In this document: one piece after another, positions 43,262-52,500 of the stretch
Layout of the letters: every line of letters starts with the position of its first letter
How positions within the stretch are numbered: position 1 is the first letter of the stretch
Assembly (NCBI GenBank): GCA_963828285.1
Contig: CAWHEB010000002.1
Coordinates: 1 to 64,000, forward strand
Source: DAIOEK01 sp963828285
GTDB lineage: Bacteria > Chloroflexota > Anaerolineae > Anaerolineales > Anaerolineaceae
Direction: 5' to 3'
Length of the DNA: 64,000 bases
The notes under the pieces: generated by a model
Databases searched by the model: none
What the model was told of the DNA's origin: nothing
What the model saw: only the letters and a program-made list of their open reading frames with translations
Program-made: the position numbers and the translations under genes

Positions 43262-44857
43262 TTAGCTCCAGATGCCTTCCTGAAGCATGCTTTCCTGGAT
43301 GATCCTGCTTAGTTCAGTTCTAACCCGTTTGGGTCTCCCGTCCATTTCCAGACGGATGTTATCCACATAATAGAACAATTGCAATACAGCGTTGTTTCCA
43401 CTAATTTCCTTGATCACAACGGATGGATTTTTCCAATACCCTGGTGTGATCTTGTACTCTTTTTCCATCCAGGTGATCAACGCCGCTGACATATCGTCCA
43501 ATCGCATCTCAATGCGGTCATTCGGATATTTGATCACATCGACAAGATTTTGCCAATGCATCTGAAATAACCCATTTCGTTCATCCCACACTTTTCTCAA
43601 GTTCCAGAAATCAGAGTGGTTCAGCCAACCGTCTGGAGTTTTTGCCCATTCCATGGCAAGGTCCTGAATTGCTTTTAATTCAGCACTGATCGGATTAATA
43701 TATTCCTTTAATAATTCATCTCTTTCTACATCTGTCAGCCCTTTCATTTCACGATCTTTGATGGCGCGGATAAGCTGACGGATTGATTCTTTATATCCAT
43801 CTAAAGCCGAATTCAAACGGCCTTCAACTTCCAGTCTTGCAAGTGACCTTTCGTTTTTATCTGCCTCGGTCAGTAATTGCTTACGTGAGTATTCATCGAT
43901 ATTAATGGACATGGCCCGGTCACGAATATGTCTAATTTCTTCCCTGATCATTTGTAATTTGTGCGGAATATCAGATGATAAGACGGCAGGATGTCCATTG
44001 GCAATCCGGTCCAACATATCTCTGACACAGGTCAAATTCGTGCTAATTCCTACGTTTACTTCGATACAGTATTTTTGTTCTGAGGTAGGTTTTGTTAGAT
44101 TAATAATCGGATTGGATGCCAAATTTTTGTTCGGCATGTAAATGGTAGCCTGCTCATCCAGTGAAAGAAGTGTTGTGGAACGTAAACCCAGTCGTTGTAC
44201 CTCGCATATCCTATCATCTGGTAACTGGATTAAATCACCACGCTTGAATGGAGCTTCGATCAAAATACTCAATCCCCCAAAGATGTTGCTAAGAGTTTCC
44301 TGGAGTGCTAAACCCAGAACAAGACCAACAACACCTGCTCCTACTAGTACGGATGTGATGTTGATTCCCCATTTAGGTAGAATGATCAAAGCAGCAACAA
44401 TGGTTAAAACAATCGGTCCGAATAGACTGATAATAGGTATGAGAACGTCATCCACCTGGCTTTCTGTGCGGAGTGCCCACTTTTCTCCGTAATAGACCAA
44501 AATATCCATGATCACCCGTCCACAAACATGAGTAATGACCACGACTAAAATGGTGAAGGCGATTTTTTCGATCACCGATATGGATTTTCCAGTTAACGGT
44601 AACAGTAGTAACGAACTGTACAACCCGTATAATAAAACCAGGAGTATGATTGGACGCCGGAGAATTCCAAGCAAAATATCTTCAATATCCCCTGCTAAAT
44701 TGCGTGTGATTCGCTTGAAAATCCGCATGACCACAAAATTTAGAATGACAACGATAGCCAACCATGCTAAAACATTCAGTCCGAAAACTACCCAGTAGTT
44801 TTTCAGGTATTCAAGTTGTGGTGGAACAGCGATTAGAAAACCGAGTATTTTGATCAT
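43262..44857 (-). CDS. MscS-type mechanosensitive channel with helical insert
   Basis: A 531-residue MscS-family channel. About five membrane helices lie in residues 20-190; the pore helix with its Gly/Ala pattern is near 165-195 (VLVGAGVVGLVLGLALQETLSN). The beta domain follows (FKRGDLIQLPDDRICEVQRL, GLRSTTLLSLDEQATIYMPN). The C-terminal alpha/beta domain starts at about 262 (YCIEVNVGISTNLTCVRDML), but from 297 to about 472 it is interrupted by a charged helical region (IREEIRHIRDRAMS; YKESIRQLIRAIKDREM; TDVERDELLKEYINP) before the last strands resume (SVVIKEISGNNAVLQLFYYV). E. coli MscS has no such insert. The channel would open under membrane tension to release osmolytes. It is monocistronic. 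Confidence 0.9.
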   Translation of the reverse strand: MIKILGFLIAVPPQLEYLKNYWVVFGLNVLAWLAIVVILNFVVMRIFKRITRNLAGDIEDILLGILRRPIILLVLLYGLYSSLLLLPLTGKSISVIEKIAFTILVVVITHVCGRVIMDILVYYGEKWALRTESQVDDVLIPIISLFGPIVLTIVAALIILPKWGINITSVLVGAGVVGLVLGLALQETLSNIFGGLSILIEAPFKRGDLIQLPDDRICEVQRLGLRSTTLLSLDEQATIYMPNKNLASNPIINLTKPTSEQKYCIEVNVGISTNLTCVRDMLDRIANGHPAVLSSDIPHKLQMIREEIRHIRDRAMSINIDEYSRKQLLTEADKNERSLARLEVEGRLNSALDGYKESIRQLIRAIKDREMKGLTDVERDELLKEYINPISAELKAIQDLAMEWAKTPDGWLNHSDFWNLRKVWDERNGLFQMHWQNLVDVIKYPNDRIEMRLDDMSAALITWMEKEYKITPGYWKNPSVVIKEISGNNAVLQLFYYVDNIRLEMDGRPKRVRTELSRIIQESMLQEGIWS

Positions 44858-45048
44858 TTGTTACCCCCGCAGAGGATAATATTCCTTATAATGTCTTATA
44901 AGTATTATTTCTTACGGAGGATGATAGTACAAGGGTTTTACAACGAATGTTTATACTATCCACACGGACGCACCCATATTGCACAAAGGCATTTCAGTAA
45001 ATGATTTTTAACTTCATCTTTATAATAAGTTGTTCCGGATTGAATTTG

Positions 45049-45590
45049 TCAGACTGATCTTTCGAAGAATTCACTCTCCAGGATACTGTAGATCAGCTCG
45101 TCGTGCCAGTATTCATTCAGCCATATCGTTTGCCGCAGGCGGCCTCACACTGCATGCCAAGCCTCTCCATGACCCGCATAGACGCGGTATGGTCAGCATG
45201 GCAGAAGGCTACTACTCGGTGAGCTTTCAATTCTTTAAACGCATAATCAAGTATTGCCTGAGCGCCTTCACTGGCATAACCCTTACTCCAAACATCAGGG
45301 TGAAGAGTCCAACCAATCTCCCATTCATGATGACTATTTTGCGTGATTTTTAAGGTTAACCGCCCGACGACCCTGTCGACAGGTGGAATTGTGACTGCCA
45401 TTTTATAGATGCTTCGTGGAGATTCCTGCGCCCATTCGAGAGCTCCATCCAACCGATATCGAACTTGTTCTGCTGTGAGTGGCTTAGATTCATATAGACA
45501 AACCCGCGGATCCGAATCGATCGCGAATAACGCATCATAGTCTGCATGGTTAAATTCGCGAATCTTCAATCGGTGCGTGTGCAATTCCAT
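45049..45590 (-). CDS. GNAT family acetyltransferase (RimJ/RimL type, frame break)
   Basis: MELHTHRLKIREFNHADYDA starts a GNAT domain like ribosomal-protein N-acetyltransferases. GRLTLKITQNSHHEWEIGWT, SKGYASEGAQAILDYAFKEL (acetyl-CoA loop) and ADHTASMRVMERLGMQCE are the conserved blocks. Near 45140 one base is missing; after it the frame gives RLRQTIWLNEYWHDELIYSI and a stop at 45049, the expected C-terminus. Joined length is about 180 residues. A TATACT box ends eight bases before the ATG and no ribosome binding site fits, so a leaderless start is possible. The substrate is unknown. It is downstream of the catalase terminator and probably independent. Confidence 0.85.
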
Positions 45591-45644
45591 AGGTAGGAAG
45601 TATACTAGAATTAGTGACAAGGTAAGAATTGGATATTAATATAA

Positions 45645-45683
45645 AATAAATAGAGCCATCCGATATGGATGGCTCTATTTATT
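45645..45683. terminator. Terminator between catalase and GNAT genes
   Basis: AAATAGAGCCATCC and GGATGGCTCTATTT form a perfect 14-base stem around GATAT with A and T tracts on both sides. Confidence 0.85.
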
Positions 45684-45699
45684 ATTCACATTTGCGATT

Positions 45700-47160
45700 T
45701 TATTTTACTTTGTCCATCGAGATGCCTAAAGCATCAGCAACTCCTTTACCATAAGCAGGGTCAGCCTGCGAACAGTTCTTGATATGGCGTATCTTGATAA
45801 ATTCGAGCGCGTCACCCATTGCCCGGGCGGTATTCTCAAATAAAACTTTTTGCTGAGGTGGTTTCATTAACCTGAACAGCTTACCGGGTTGAGTAAAATA
45901 ATCTGAATCATCTTCGCGGAAATTCCAACTACCCGCTGACCCTTCCAAATCCAGCATGGGATCTGTAAATTCGGGTTGTTCCTGCCATTCGCTAAAACTG
46001 TTGGGTTCATACCCAATGGTTTTACCGGCATTACCATCCACCCGCATCAATCCATCACGATGGGATGAATTTGCTTCAGCATGCTTGGGACTATTTACAG
46101 GGATTTGATGATGATTCACTCCCAGGCGATAACGTTGTGCGTCTCCATAGGAAAATAGACGACCCTGCAGCATTTTGTCCGGCGAGAAACTGATGCCTGG
46201 AACAACCGCTGCCGGGTTGAAAGCTGCCTGTTCCACATCCTGGAAATAATTCTCAGGATTGCGATTCAGCTCGAGAATCCCGACTTCTTGTAATGGAAAT
46301 TCCTTGTGGTACCATACCTTGGTCAGATCAAATGGGTTGTAAGGCATTTTGTTGGCTTGATCTTCCGTCATCACTTGAATAAACATTTTCCAACGCGGGA
46401 ATTCTCCCCGATCAATGCTTTCCAAAAGGTCTCGTTGATGACTTTCACGATCTTTTGCAACGATCGCCTCTGCTTCCTGATCGGTCAGAACTTTTATTCC
46501 CTGTTGGGTAACAAAATGGAATTTAACCCAGACACGTTCATTCCTTGCATTGATCATGCTAAATGTGTGACTTCCAAAGCCGTGCATATGGCGATAAGAA
46601 AGTGGAATACCCCTTTCGCTCATCGTAATGGTGACCTGATGCAGAGCTTCTGGGAGAGATGTCCAGAAATCCCAATTGTTCGTAGCAGATCGCATATTGG
46701 TATGTGGATCGCGTTTCACAGCCCTGTTCAGATCGGGGAACTTGTGGGGATCGCGCAGGAAGAACACAGGAGTGTTGTTCCCAACCAGGTCCCAGTTCCC
46801 CTCTTCAGTGTAAAACTTCATAGCAAAACCACGGATATCACGTTCGGCGTCAGCAGCACCACGTTCGCCAGCAACAGTTGAGAATCGGACGAAAGCATCC
46901 GTCTTTTTGCCAACCTGCGAAAAGATCTTGGCTTTCGTGTATTTTGTAATGTCGTGTGTCACAGTAAAAGTACCGAACGCACCAGATCCTTTGGCATGCA
47001 TTCGCCGTTCCGGGATCACTTCCCTATCAAAATGAGCTAATTTTTCAAGATACCATACATCTTGCAGCAACATTGGTCCGCGTGGACCTGCGGTTTGGGC
47101 GTTTTGATTATCAGGAACAGGTGCACCCGCGGCGGTGGTTAATTTGGTCTTTTTTGCCAT
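45700..47160 (-). CDS. katA: Monofunctional heme catalase
   Basis: A 486-residue clade-3-like catalase. LLQDVWYLEKLAHFDREVIP, ERRMHAKGSGAFGTF (catalytic His), GNNTPVFFLRDPHKFPD (Asn and the Pro/Asp turn), YRHMHGFGSHTFSMINARNE and RLFSYGDAQRYRLGVNHHQI (proximal Tyr) are all present. It breaks down hydrogen peroxide. A short Lys/Thr-rich N-terminus precedes the core. The start at 47160 is supported by GAAGGAGAAAAAT. A PerR-like operator candidate at 47265 lies about 105 bases upstream, and the regulator gene is next door on the same strand. Together they form a peroxide-defence unit. Confidence 0.95.
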   Translation of the reverse strand: MAKKTKLTTAAGAPVPDNQNAQTAGPRGPMLLQDVWYLEKLAHFDREVIPERRMHAKGSGAFGTFTVTHDITKYTKAKIFSQVGKKTDAFVRFSTVAGERGAADAERDIRGFAMKFYTEEGNWDLVGNNTPVFFLRDPHKFPDLNRAVKRDPHTNMRSATNNWDFWTSLPEALHQVTITMSERGIPLSYRHMHGFGSHTFSMINARNERVWVKFHFVTQQGIKVLTDQEAEAIVAKDRESHQRDLLESIDRGEFPRWKMFIQVMTEDQANKMPYNPFDLTKVWYHKEFPLQEVGILELNRNPENYFQDVEQAAFNPAAVVPGISFSPDKMLQGRLFSYGDAQRYRLGVNHHQIPVNSPKHAEANSSHRDGLMRVDGNAGKTIGYEPNSFSEWQEQPEFTDPMLDLEGSAGSWNFREDDSDYFTQPGKLFRLMKPPQQKVLFENTARAMGDALEFIKIRHIKNCSQADPAYGKGVADALGISMDKVK

Positions 47161-47264
47161 ATTTTTCTCCTTCATTGAATGAATAATTTGATTAAGGGAT
47201 GATTTTTTCCCACAATTGTCATTAATAGTTTATTTCCAGTATATTTACGATACTCCTTTCTTTT

Positions 47265-47279
47265 AGATAATAACTATCT
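47265..47279 (-). promoter_or_regulatory. PerR/Fur-type operator of the catalase gene
   Basis: AGATAATAACTATCT is a 7-1-7 inverted repeat with one mismatch, closely related to the perfect copy upstream of the regulator gene. Confidence 0.6.
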
Positions 47280-47304
47280 ATAAGGAATTAAAAAATATAG
47301 TAAA

Positions 47305-47742
47305 CTAACCAGCATGACTACATTCTGGGCAAATTCCATAAAATGCGATCTGAGGTCTAATAATCCGATACCCGCTTGTCCTTTCCAGGTTCCGTAACAT
47401 TTCCTTATCCAATTCAATATCCCCATCAACGATCTTGTTACACTTCATACAAATCAAGTGAGGATGCGGGTCTGACCTATTACCATCATAGTGACTGTCG
47501 TCGCGCAAATCAATCTCCAACACCTGGTTCATCTCTTTCAACAAAGCTAAAGTCTTATAAACCGTTGCGTGGCTCATCGTTGGAAATTGGATTTTGATTT
47601 TTTCGTGTAATTGGGTTGCACTGGGATGCCCTTCACTCGAGGCGATGAGACGAATTAATTCCATCCGCTGCGGGGTCATGCGGTAATTGTGCTGTTTTAG
47701 CACGGTGATAAGTTCATTGAAGCGCAGTTGGATGTCGGTCAT
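47305..47742 (-). CDS. perR: Fur-family regulator, PerR-like
   Basis: A 145-residue Fur-superfamily protein. The N-terminal winged helix includes HNYRMTPQRMELIRLIASS and PTMSHATVYKTLALLKEM; the metal part has HPHLICMKCNKI and ICPECSHAG (two Cys pairs for structural zinc). Position next to catalase and the operators in both promoters argue for PerR: a peroxide-sensing repressor that would lose its regulatory metal on His oxidation. A Fur or Zur role is less likely but not excluded. Its own promoter (47790-47817) carries the best operator, directly downstream of the -10 box, so autoregulation is expected. Confidence 0.9.
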   Translation of the reverse strand: MTDIQLRFNELITVLKQHNYRMTPQRMELIRLIASSEGHPSATQLHEKIKIQFPTMSHATVYKTLALLKEMNQVLEIDLRDDSHYDGNRSDPHPHLICMKCNKIVDGDIELDKEMLRNLERTSGYRIIRPQIAFYGICPECSHAG

Positions 47743-47774
47743 GATTTCATGATTTTCGAATAATCTTTACTTGT

Positions 47775-47817
47775 GGATAATTATTATCCATTATACTGTA
47801 TTTTTCATCATTTTCAA
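47775..47817 (-). promoter_or_regulatory. perR promoter with perfect 7-1-7 operator
   Basis: On the minus strand TTGAAA and TATAAT are 16 bases apart (47812-47817 and 47790-47795). The 15-base GGATAATTATTATCC (47775-47789) follows the -10 box without a gap and is a perfect 7-1-7 palindrome, the usual PerR/Fur layout. Confidence 0.75.
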
Positions 47818-47977
47818 TGACATACTTAAAATAATCCCAAACCTATGGATGTTAATTGAACCTATTACAGCAATTTGAATTTAATCAATAATTTATTATT
47901 TTATTGAATGTACACATCATAAAGAAGATCATTAGGGGAAAAACTTTATATTAATCAAACTAGGAAAGTAGAAATTC

Positions 47978-48230
47978 ATGAATATTATCATTTACTTATT
48001 GGTGGCGGCTTTTGTTGGATGGGTTGCATCTAGACTTAATGCATGACCGGAACAGTATCATCTTGAATATTATTATCGCGGTTGTGGGTGCTTTCCTGGC
48101 TGGTTTCTTGTTAACCCCCATCTTTAAGGTAGGAACGATCAATGACACAATAACCGTCCCTATCATGATCATGACATTGCTTGGATCGGTTATCCTTCTG
48201 GCGTTTGTTCGATTAATCCGACGTCGTTGA
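47978..48230 (+). CDS. GlsB/YeaQ/YmgE family membrane protein (frame break)
   Basis: MNIIIYLLVAAFVGWVAS starts a three-TM protein nearly the same as the one at 61104. After about 48036 one extra base derails the frame; the right continuation is LMHDRNSIILNIIIAVVGAF, then FLLTPIFKVGTINDTITVP and LAFVRLIRRR to the stop at 48230. Joined length is 83 residues. The family (transglycosylase-associated protein domain) is small, hydrophobic and often stress-induced; its biochemical role is not settled. It stands between perR and the universal stress gene. Confidence 0.85.
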
Positions 48231-48550
48231 TAGATTTATTATGTAAGATCAGTTGTTTCCTGGATGCTGACGTAATTTATAAACCTTCATCAGTATAAAG
48301 AACATTTCTTCCAATCTCGAGTATACTGAAATCAGTAGGCTAAACCGCTTACGGTTGGAAGACTCATTTCTGCCAGGTGCGTTACACACTCAATAATCGT
48401 AACTGACAAAGTTCTGCATATTCCACTCGCATACGCGAGATGACTCCCATACCCAACAAATCATAAATATTGTCCAAAGTGCAGCTAATAAGCGGATATC
48501 CGCTCATTTTGTTTGCTGTTCGACTTGTGGAAAACACGAAGGCATGAACC
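48231..48550. other. Intergenic region ahead of the universal stress gene
   Basis: 320 bases without a gene. A perfect 14-base palindrome, AGCGGATATCCGCT (48491-48504), sits 47 bases before the ATG at 48551. It is followed by CATTTTGTTTG, so it could be an operator or a weak terminator. Nothing else is recognised. Confidence 0.5.
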
Positions 48551-49522
48551 ATGTTCAACTCGATACTTGTTCCTTTAGACGGCTCCCTCCTGGCTGAGTG
48601 TGTACTTCCACATATCGGTACAATTGCCAAAGCATTTGATTCCGAAGTCATCCTTATGCGGTTGCTTGAAAAAAATCAACCGAATTCGTCTGCACAATTA
48701 TTCGATCTGTTAAACTGGCAGATCAATAAATCTCAGGCATCTCTTTATCTGGACAAAGTTAAAACTAAATTCCAGGATTTGAAAATTCGAGCAATATCAA
48801 CAGTACAGGAAGGCCTGGTTGCAGAGGGGATTGTTGAATATGCACAAAGCAAAGGGATAAAACTGATCGTACTCAGTACCCATGGACATAGTGGTTTATC
48901 TCAATGGGGAATTAGCAGTATATCCCAAAAAGTCATCCTAAATGCCCCTACTTCAGTTCTCATTATTAGAGCCAGCCAGGTGAATTTCCCATTCACTGAA
49001 GTTGCTGGTCTGCCTCAATATCAGAGGATTTTGGTTCCACTGGATGGATCACTAAGGGCTGAAAACGTGTTTCCGATTGTTCTACAAATGACACAGAATC
49101 TAAAATCGGAAATCCATATCGTGCATGTCATCCAATCTCCGGAAATGCCACGCCAAATGCCCCCTTCGCGGGAAGATATCGAACTCGCAAATCGTGTTGT
49201 CACACGAAACAAGGAAGAAGCCAGCCATTATTTTAATCAACTACAAACTCGGAGTTCTTTGGAAAGTATGGATATTCATACTCATCTACTTACGAGTGAT
49301 AACGCCGCGACAGCTTTACACCAATTTGTTGAACAGGAAAACTTTGACATGGTCATCTTGAGTGCACATGGATATTCTGGTAATCACCAATGGCCTTATG
49401 GAGGTATGGTAAATAATTTCATCACCTACGGTAAAGTCCCATTATTAATTCTGCAAGACCAGCCGGCGAGGTCTGATACTTCAACCTTAAACATCTACAC
49501 AAATGAACATTTAGAACATTAA
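48551..49522 (+). CDS. Universal stress protein with two UspA domains
   Basis: A 323-residue protein with two Usp domains (residues about 2-145 and 160-305). Each starts SILVPLDGSLLAE or RILVPLDGSLRAE and ends with a G-x2-G-x9-G(S/T)-like ATP pattern in degraded form (LIVLSTHGHSGLSQWGISSI; MVILSAHGYSGNHQWPYGGM). The first lies near canonical ATP binding; neither keeps the final GS exactly, so nucleotide binding is uncertain. It ends four bases before the huge glucan synthase gene, and the two are therefore probably co-transcribed. This links the glucan synthase to a stress response. Confidence 0.9.
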   Translation: MFNSILVPLDGSLLAECVLPHIGTIAKAFDSEVILMRLLEKNQPNSSAQLFDLLNWQINKSQASLYLDKVKTKFQDLKIRAISTVQEGLVAEGIVEYAQSKGIKLIVLSTHGHSGLSQWGISSISQKVILNAPTSVLIIRASQVNFPFTEVAGLPQYQRILVPLDGSLRAENVFPIVLQMTQNLKSEIHIVHVIQSPEMPRQMPPSREDIELANRVVTRNKEEASHYFNQLQTRSSLESMDIHTHLLTSDNAATALHQFVEQENFDMVILSAHGYSGNHQWPYGGMVNNFITYGKVPLLILQDQPARSDTSTLNIYTNEHLEH

Positions 49523-49525
49523 TAC

Positions 49526-52500
49526 ATGCAGAATAATCCAAGTACGATTTATGAAGAACCAATCCGGACAGAATCAGATTCGAGTCTGAAAGACTTTGCT
49601 TTTCAACTGAATGAAAAATACTCAACGAATAGTACTGCTTTCCCTGCAAAAAGCTTATTAGAACACTTAAGTATCTGGGAAAAGGTTTTACAAGAAGCAA
49701 ATTCAATTTTCAAGAATATACCGTCAAAAGAATTACCGGTTTCCCGTGCTGGCGAATGGATGCTGGACAATTTCTATGTTGTAAAACAGACCATTCGACA
49801 GATTGAAGAAGACCTGCCTATAAAGTTCCTGAAACAATTGCCCAAAGTTGGTGGAATTTTTCTGCCCGGACAGCCTCTCATATTCGCTTTAGCATGTGAT
49901 TGGATCGACTACAGTCAAAGTCAAATTGATCTGAATCAAACATCAGTTTTTTTACAAGAATATCAAAAATTATCCCCCTTGACGATCGGCGAGATTTGGG
50001 CTTTCCCCATCATGCTTCGTATCGGTGTTTTGGAACGGTTGGTCATTGCATCCTCAGAATTAACTGGAATGAGAATTCCTGAAGGGGTAAGCAGTCGACA
50101 GAACCGTATCAAAATCAGCTCAATGACCAACGACAATATTGTTGCAAACTGCTTTCTTAGTTTACGCTTACTCTCGGCAACGGATTGGAAAGATTTTTTT
50201 GAACAAACAAGCCGGGTAGAACAGGTATTGCGGGATGATCCTGCGGGCATTTATTCACAGATGGATTTTGGTACGCGGAATAGTTACCGAAGCGTCATAG
50301 AGGAATTAGCCAGGCATTCAAACCTCACTGAGGAACAGGTTGCGCTCACTTCGATTGAAATGGCACGCGACAACGAAGGTGAGTATTCCGGAAGGAAATT
50401 CCATGTTGGTTTTTTCCTTCGGGATGAAGGTCTTGCTGAATTAGAAAAAAGAGTTCAATATCAACCTCCACTTGGACACCAAATTCAACGTAAACTTCTC
50501 GAATTTCCAACGGTTACATATTTTCTTAGCATTGCGGTATTAACCATTATCCTTGCACTGGGACTGGTTGTGTATTCCACCATTGCGGGTGGCTCTGTTG
50601 CACAGATCATTGTGACAGGATTACTTGGAACAGGGCTAGCTTTAGATGCAGCAATTTCAATAGTCCATTGGAACGTTACTCACCGGATCAAACCTCGCAG
50701 TTTACCAAGAATGGATTTTTCCGAGGGTATTCCTCAAGGTTACCGTACGATGGTCGTTGTTCCTACTCTATTGGAAGGTGTTGATGAATTACAGCATCTC
50801 CTCCAAGAGTTGGAATTGTACTATCTCGCTAATCCAGACCCACAACTGACATATGCATTATTAACTGATTATAGTGACGCTCCATCTCAGGTTATGACCG
50901 ATGATGCTCTATTATTGTCAATGGCGACTAAAGGAATTAATAATCTCAACCATAAATATGCAAAAACATCACCGTTCTATTTATTTCACCGGCAACGGGA
51001 ATGGAATCCATCCGAAGGCGTCTGGATGGGCTGGGAACGCAAACGCGGTAAGCTGGCAGAATTTAACAAGTTACTCCTTGATATGGGTGAAACAAGCTAT
51101 ATGACACAGGTTGGGGATGCAAGTATCCTGGGTGAGATCAAATATGTGATCACTTTGGATGCAGATACATCTTTACCGCAAGGTAGTGCATACCGGCTGG
51201 TCGCCACCCTGGCGCATCCATTGAATTGTGCTGTGTTTTCACCTGATGGCAGATCAGTTGTTGCAGGCTATACGGTTCTTCAACCTCGTGTATCTATCAA
51301 ACCCACAAGCGCAAATCGTTCCATTTTTTCACGGATCTTTGCCGGCAACTCTGGTTTCGATTTGTATTCTTTTGCTGTATCAGATGTGTATCAAGATTTG
51401 TTTGGAGAGGGTAGCTATGTAGGTAAAGGGATCTACGATGTAGTTGCATTTGAGCGAAGTCTGGCAGGACAAGTTCGTGAGAATACCCTGCTCAGCCATG
51501 ACCTCTTTGAAGGAATATACGGACGTGCCGCGTTAGTAACAGATATCGTATTATATGAAGATTATCCTTCACGATATCTGGTTTACGCCCGCAGACTACG
51601 CCGTTGGATTCGAGGGGATTGGCAATTACTTCCTTGGTTGTTCCCAATTGTTCATACACCCAGCGGAAAATCACCCAACCGATTATCGGCAATAAACCTT
51701 TGGAAGATCTTTGATAATCTGAGGAGAAGTTTGTTGCCACCGACAATGCTTGCATTTATTGCCGCTGGCTGGGTATTCCTCCCAGGATCACCCATAATCT
51801 GGACTCTCCTAGTCATTCTGCCTTCCATTATGCCAATGCTAATTCAAGGATTCCAGTTTGGCCGTTATAACCTTAAACGATTGCCATTAAATCAAATCCT
51901 TAATCCCTTAAAACTACCAATTATGCGATGGGCTCTTGTCATCCTGTTTCTTCCATATGAGGCGCTTCTGATTCTGGGTGCAATTGGAACAACATTAATT
52001 CGTATGTTTATCCAGCAGAAGAATCTCTTGCAATGGACTACAGCGGCAAATACAGCTCGACTATTTAGAAAGAAAACCAGCCTCGAAAACTGGGTCGATA
52101 TGTCTGCCTCATTGATTCTGACATTAACCATCATAGTCGTAATCATTATTTTTAATTTATCCGCAATTTGGATAGCTCTGCCTTTCCTTCTATCATGGTT
52201 AATTGCTCCACAAATTGTTAACAGTATCAGTCAGCCGACAATTTATAAATCTACTCCAATCACTGAAGATCAAAAAAATCAAGTAAGGCGCCTTGCCCGG
52301 CGCACGTGGGCTTTCTTTGAACAGTTCGCAGGACCTAATGATCATTGGCTCCCTCCTGATCACTATCAAGAATCACCCGGAGGAAAGGTTGCCCATTACA
52401 CAACTCCCACGAATATTGGGCTATTCCTGGTATCTACACTGTCTGCTTATGATATGGGATATATGGGATTGTTTGAACTAGCTGTCCGTTTACAATCCAC

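Noticed and set aside
46306..46881. 191-codon plus-strand frame
   Set aside because: Antisense to catalase; no protein-like pattern.
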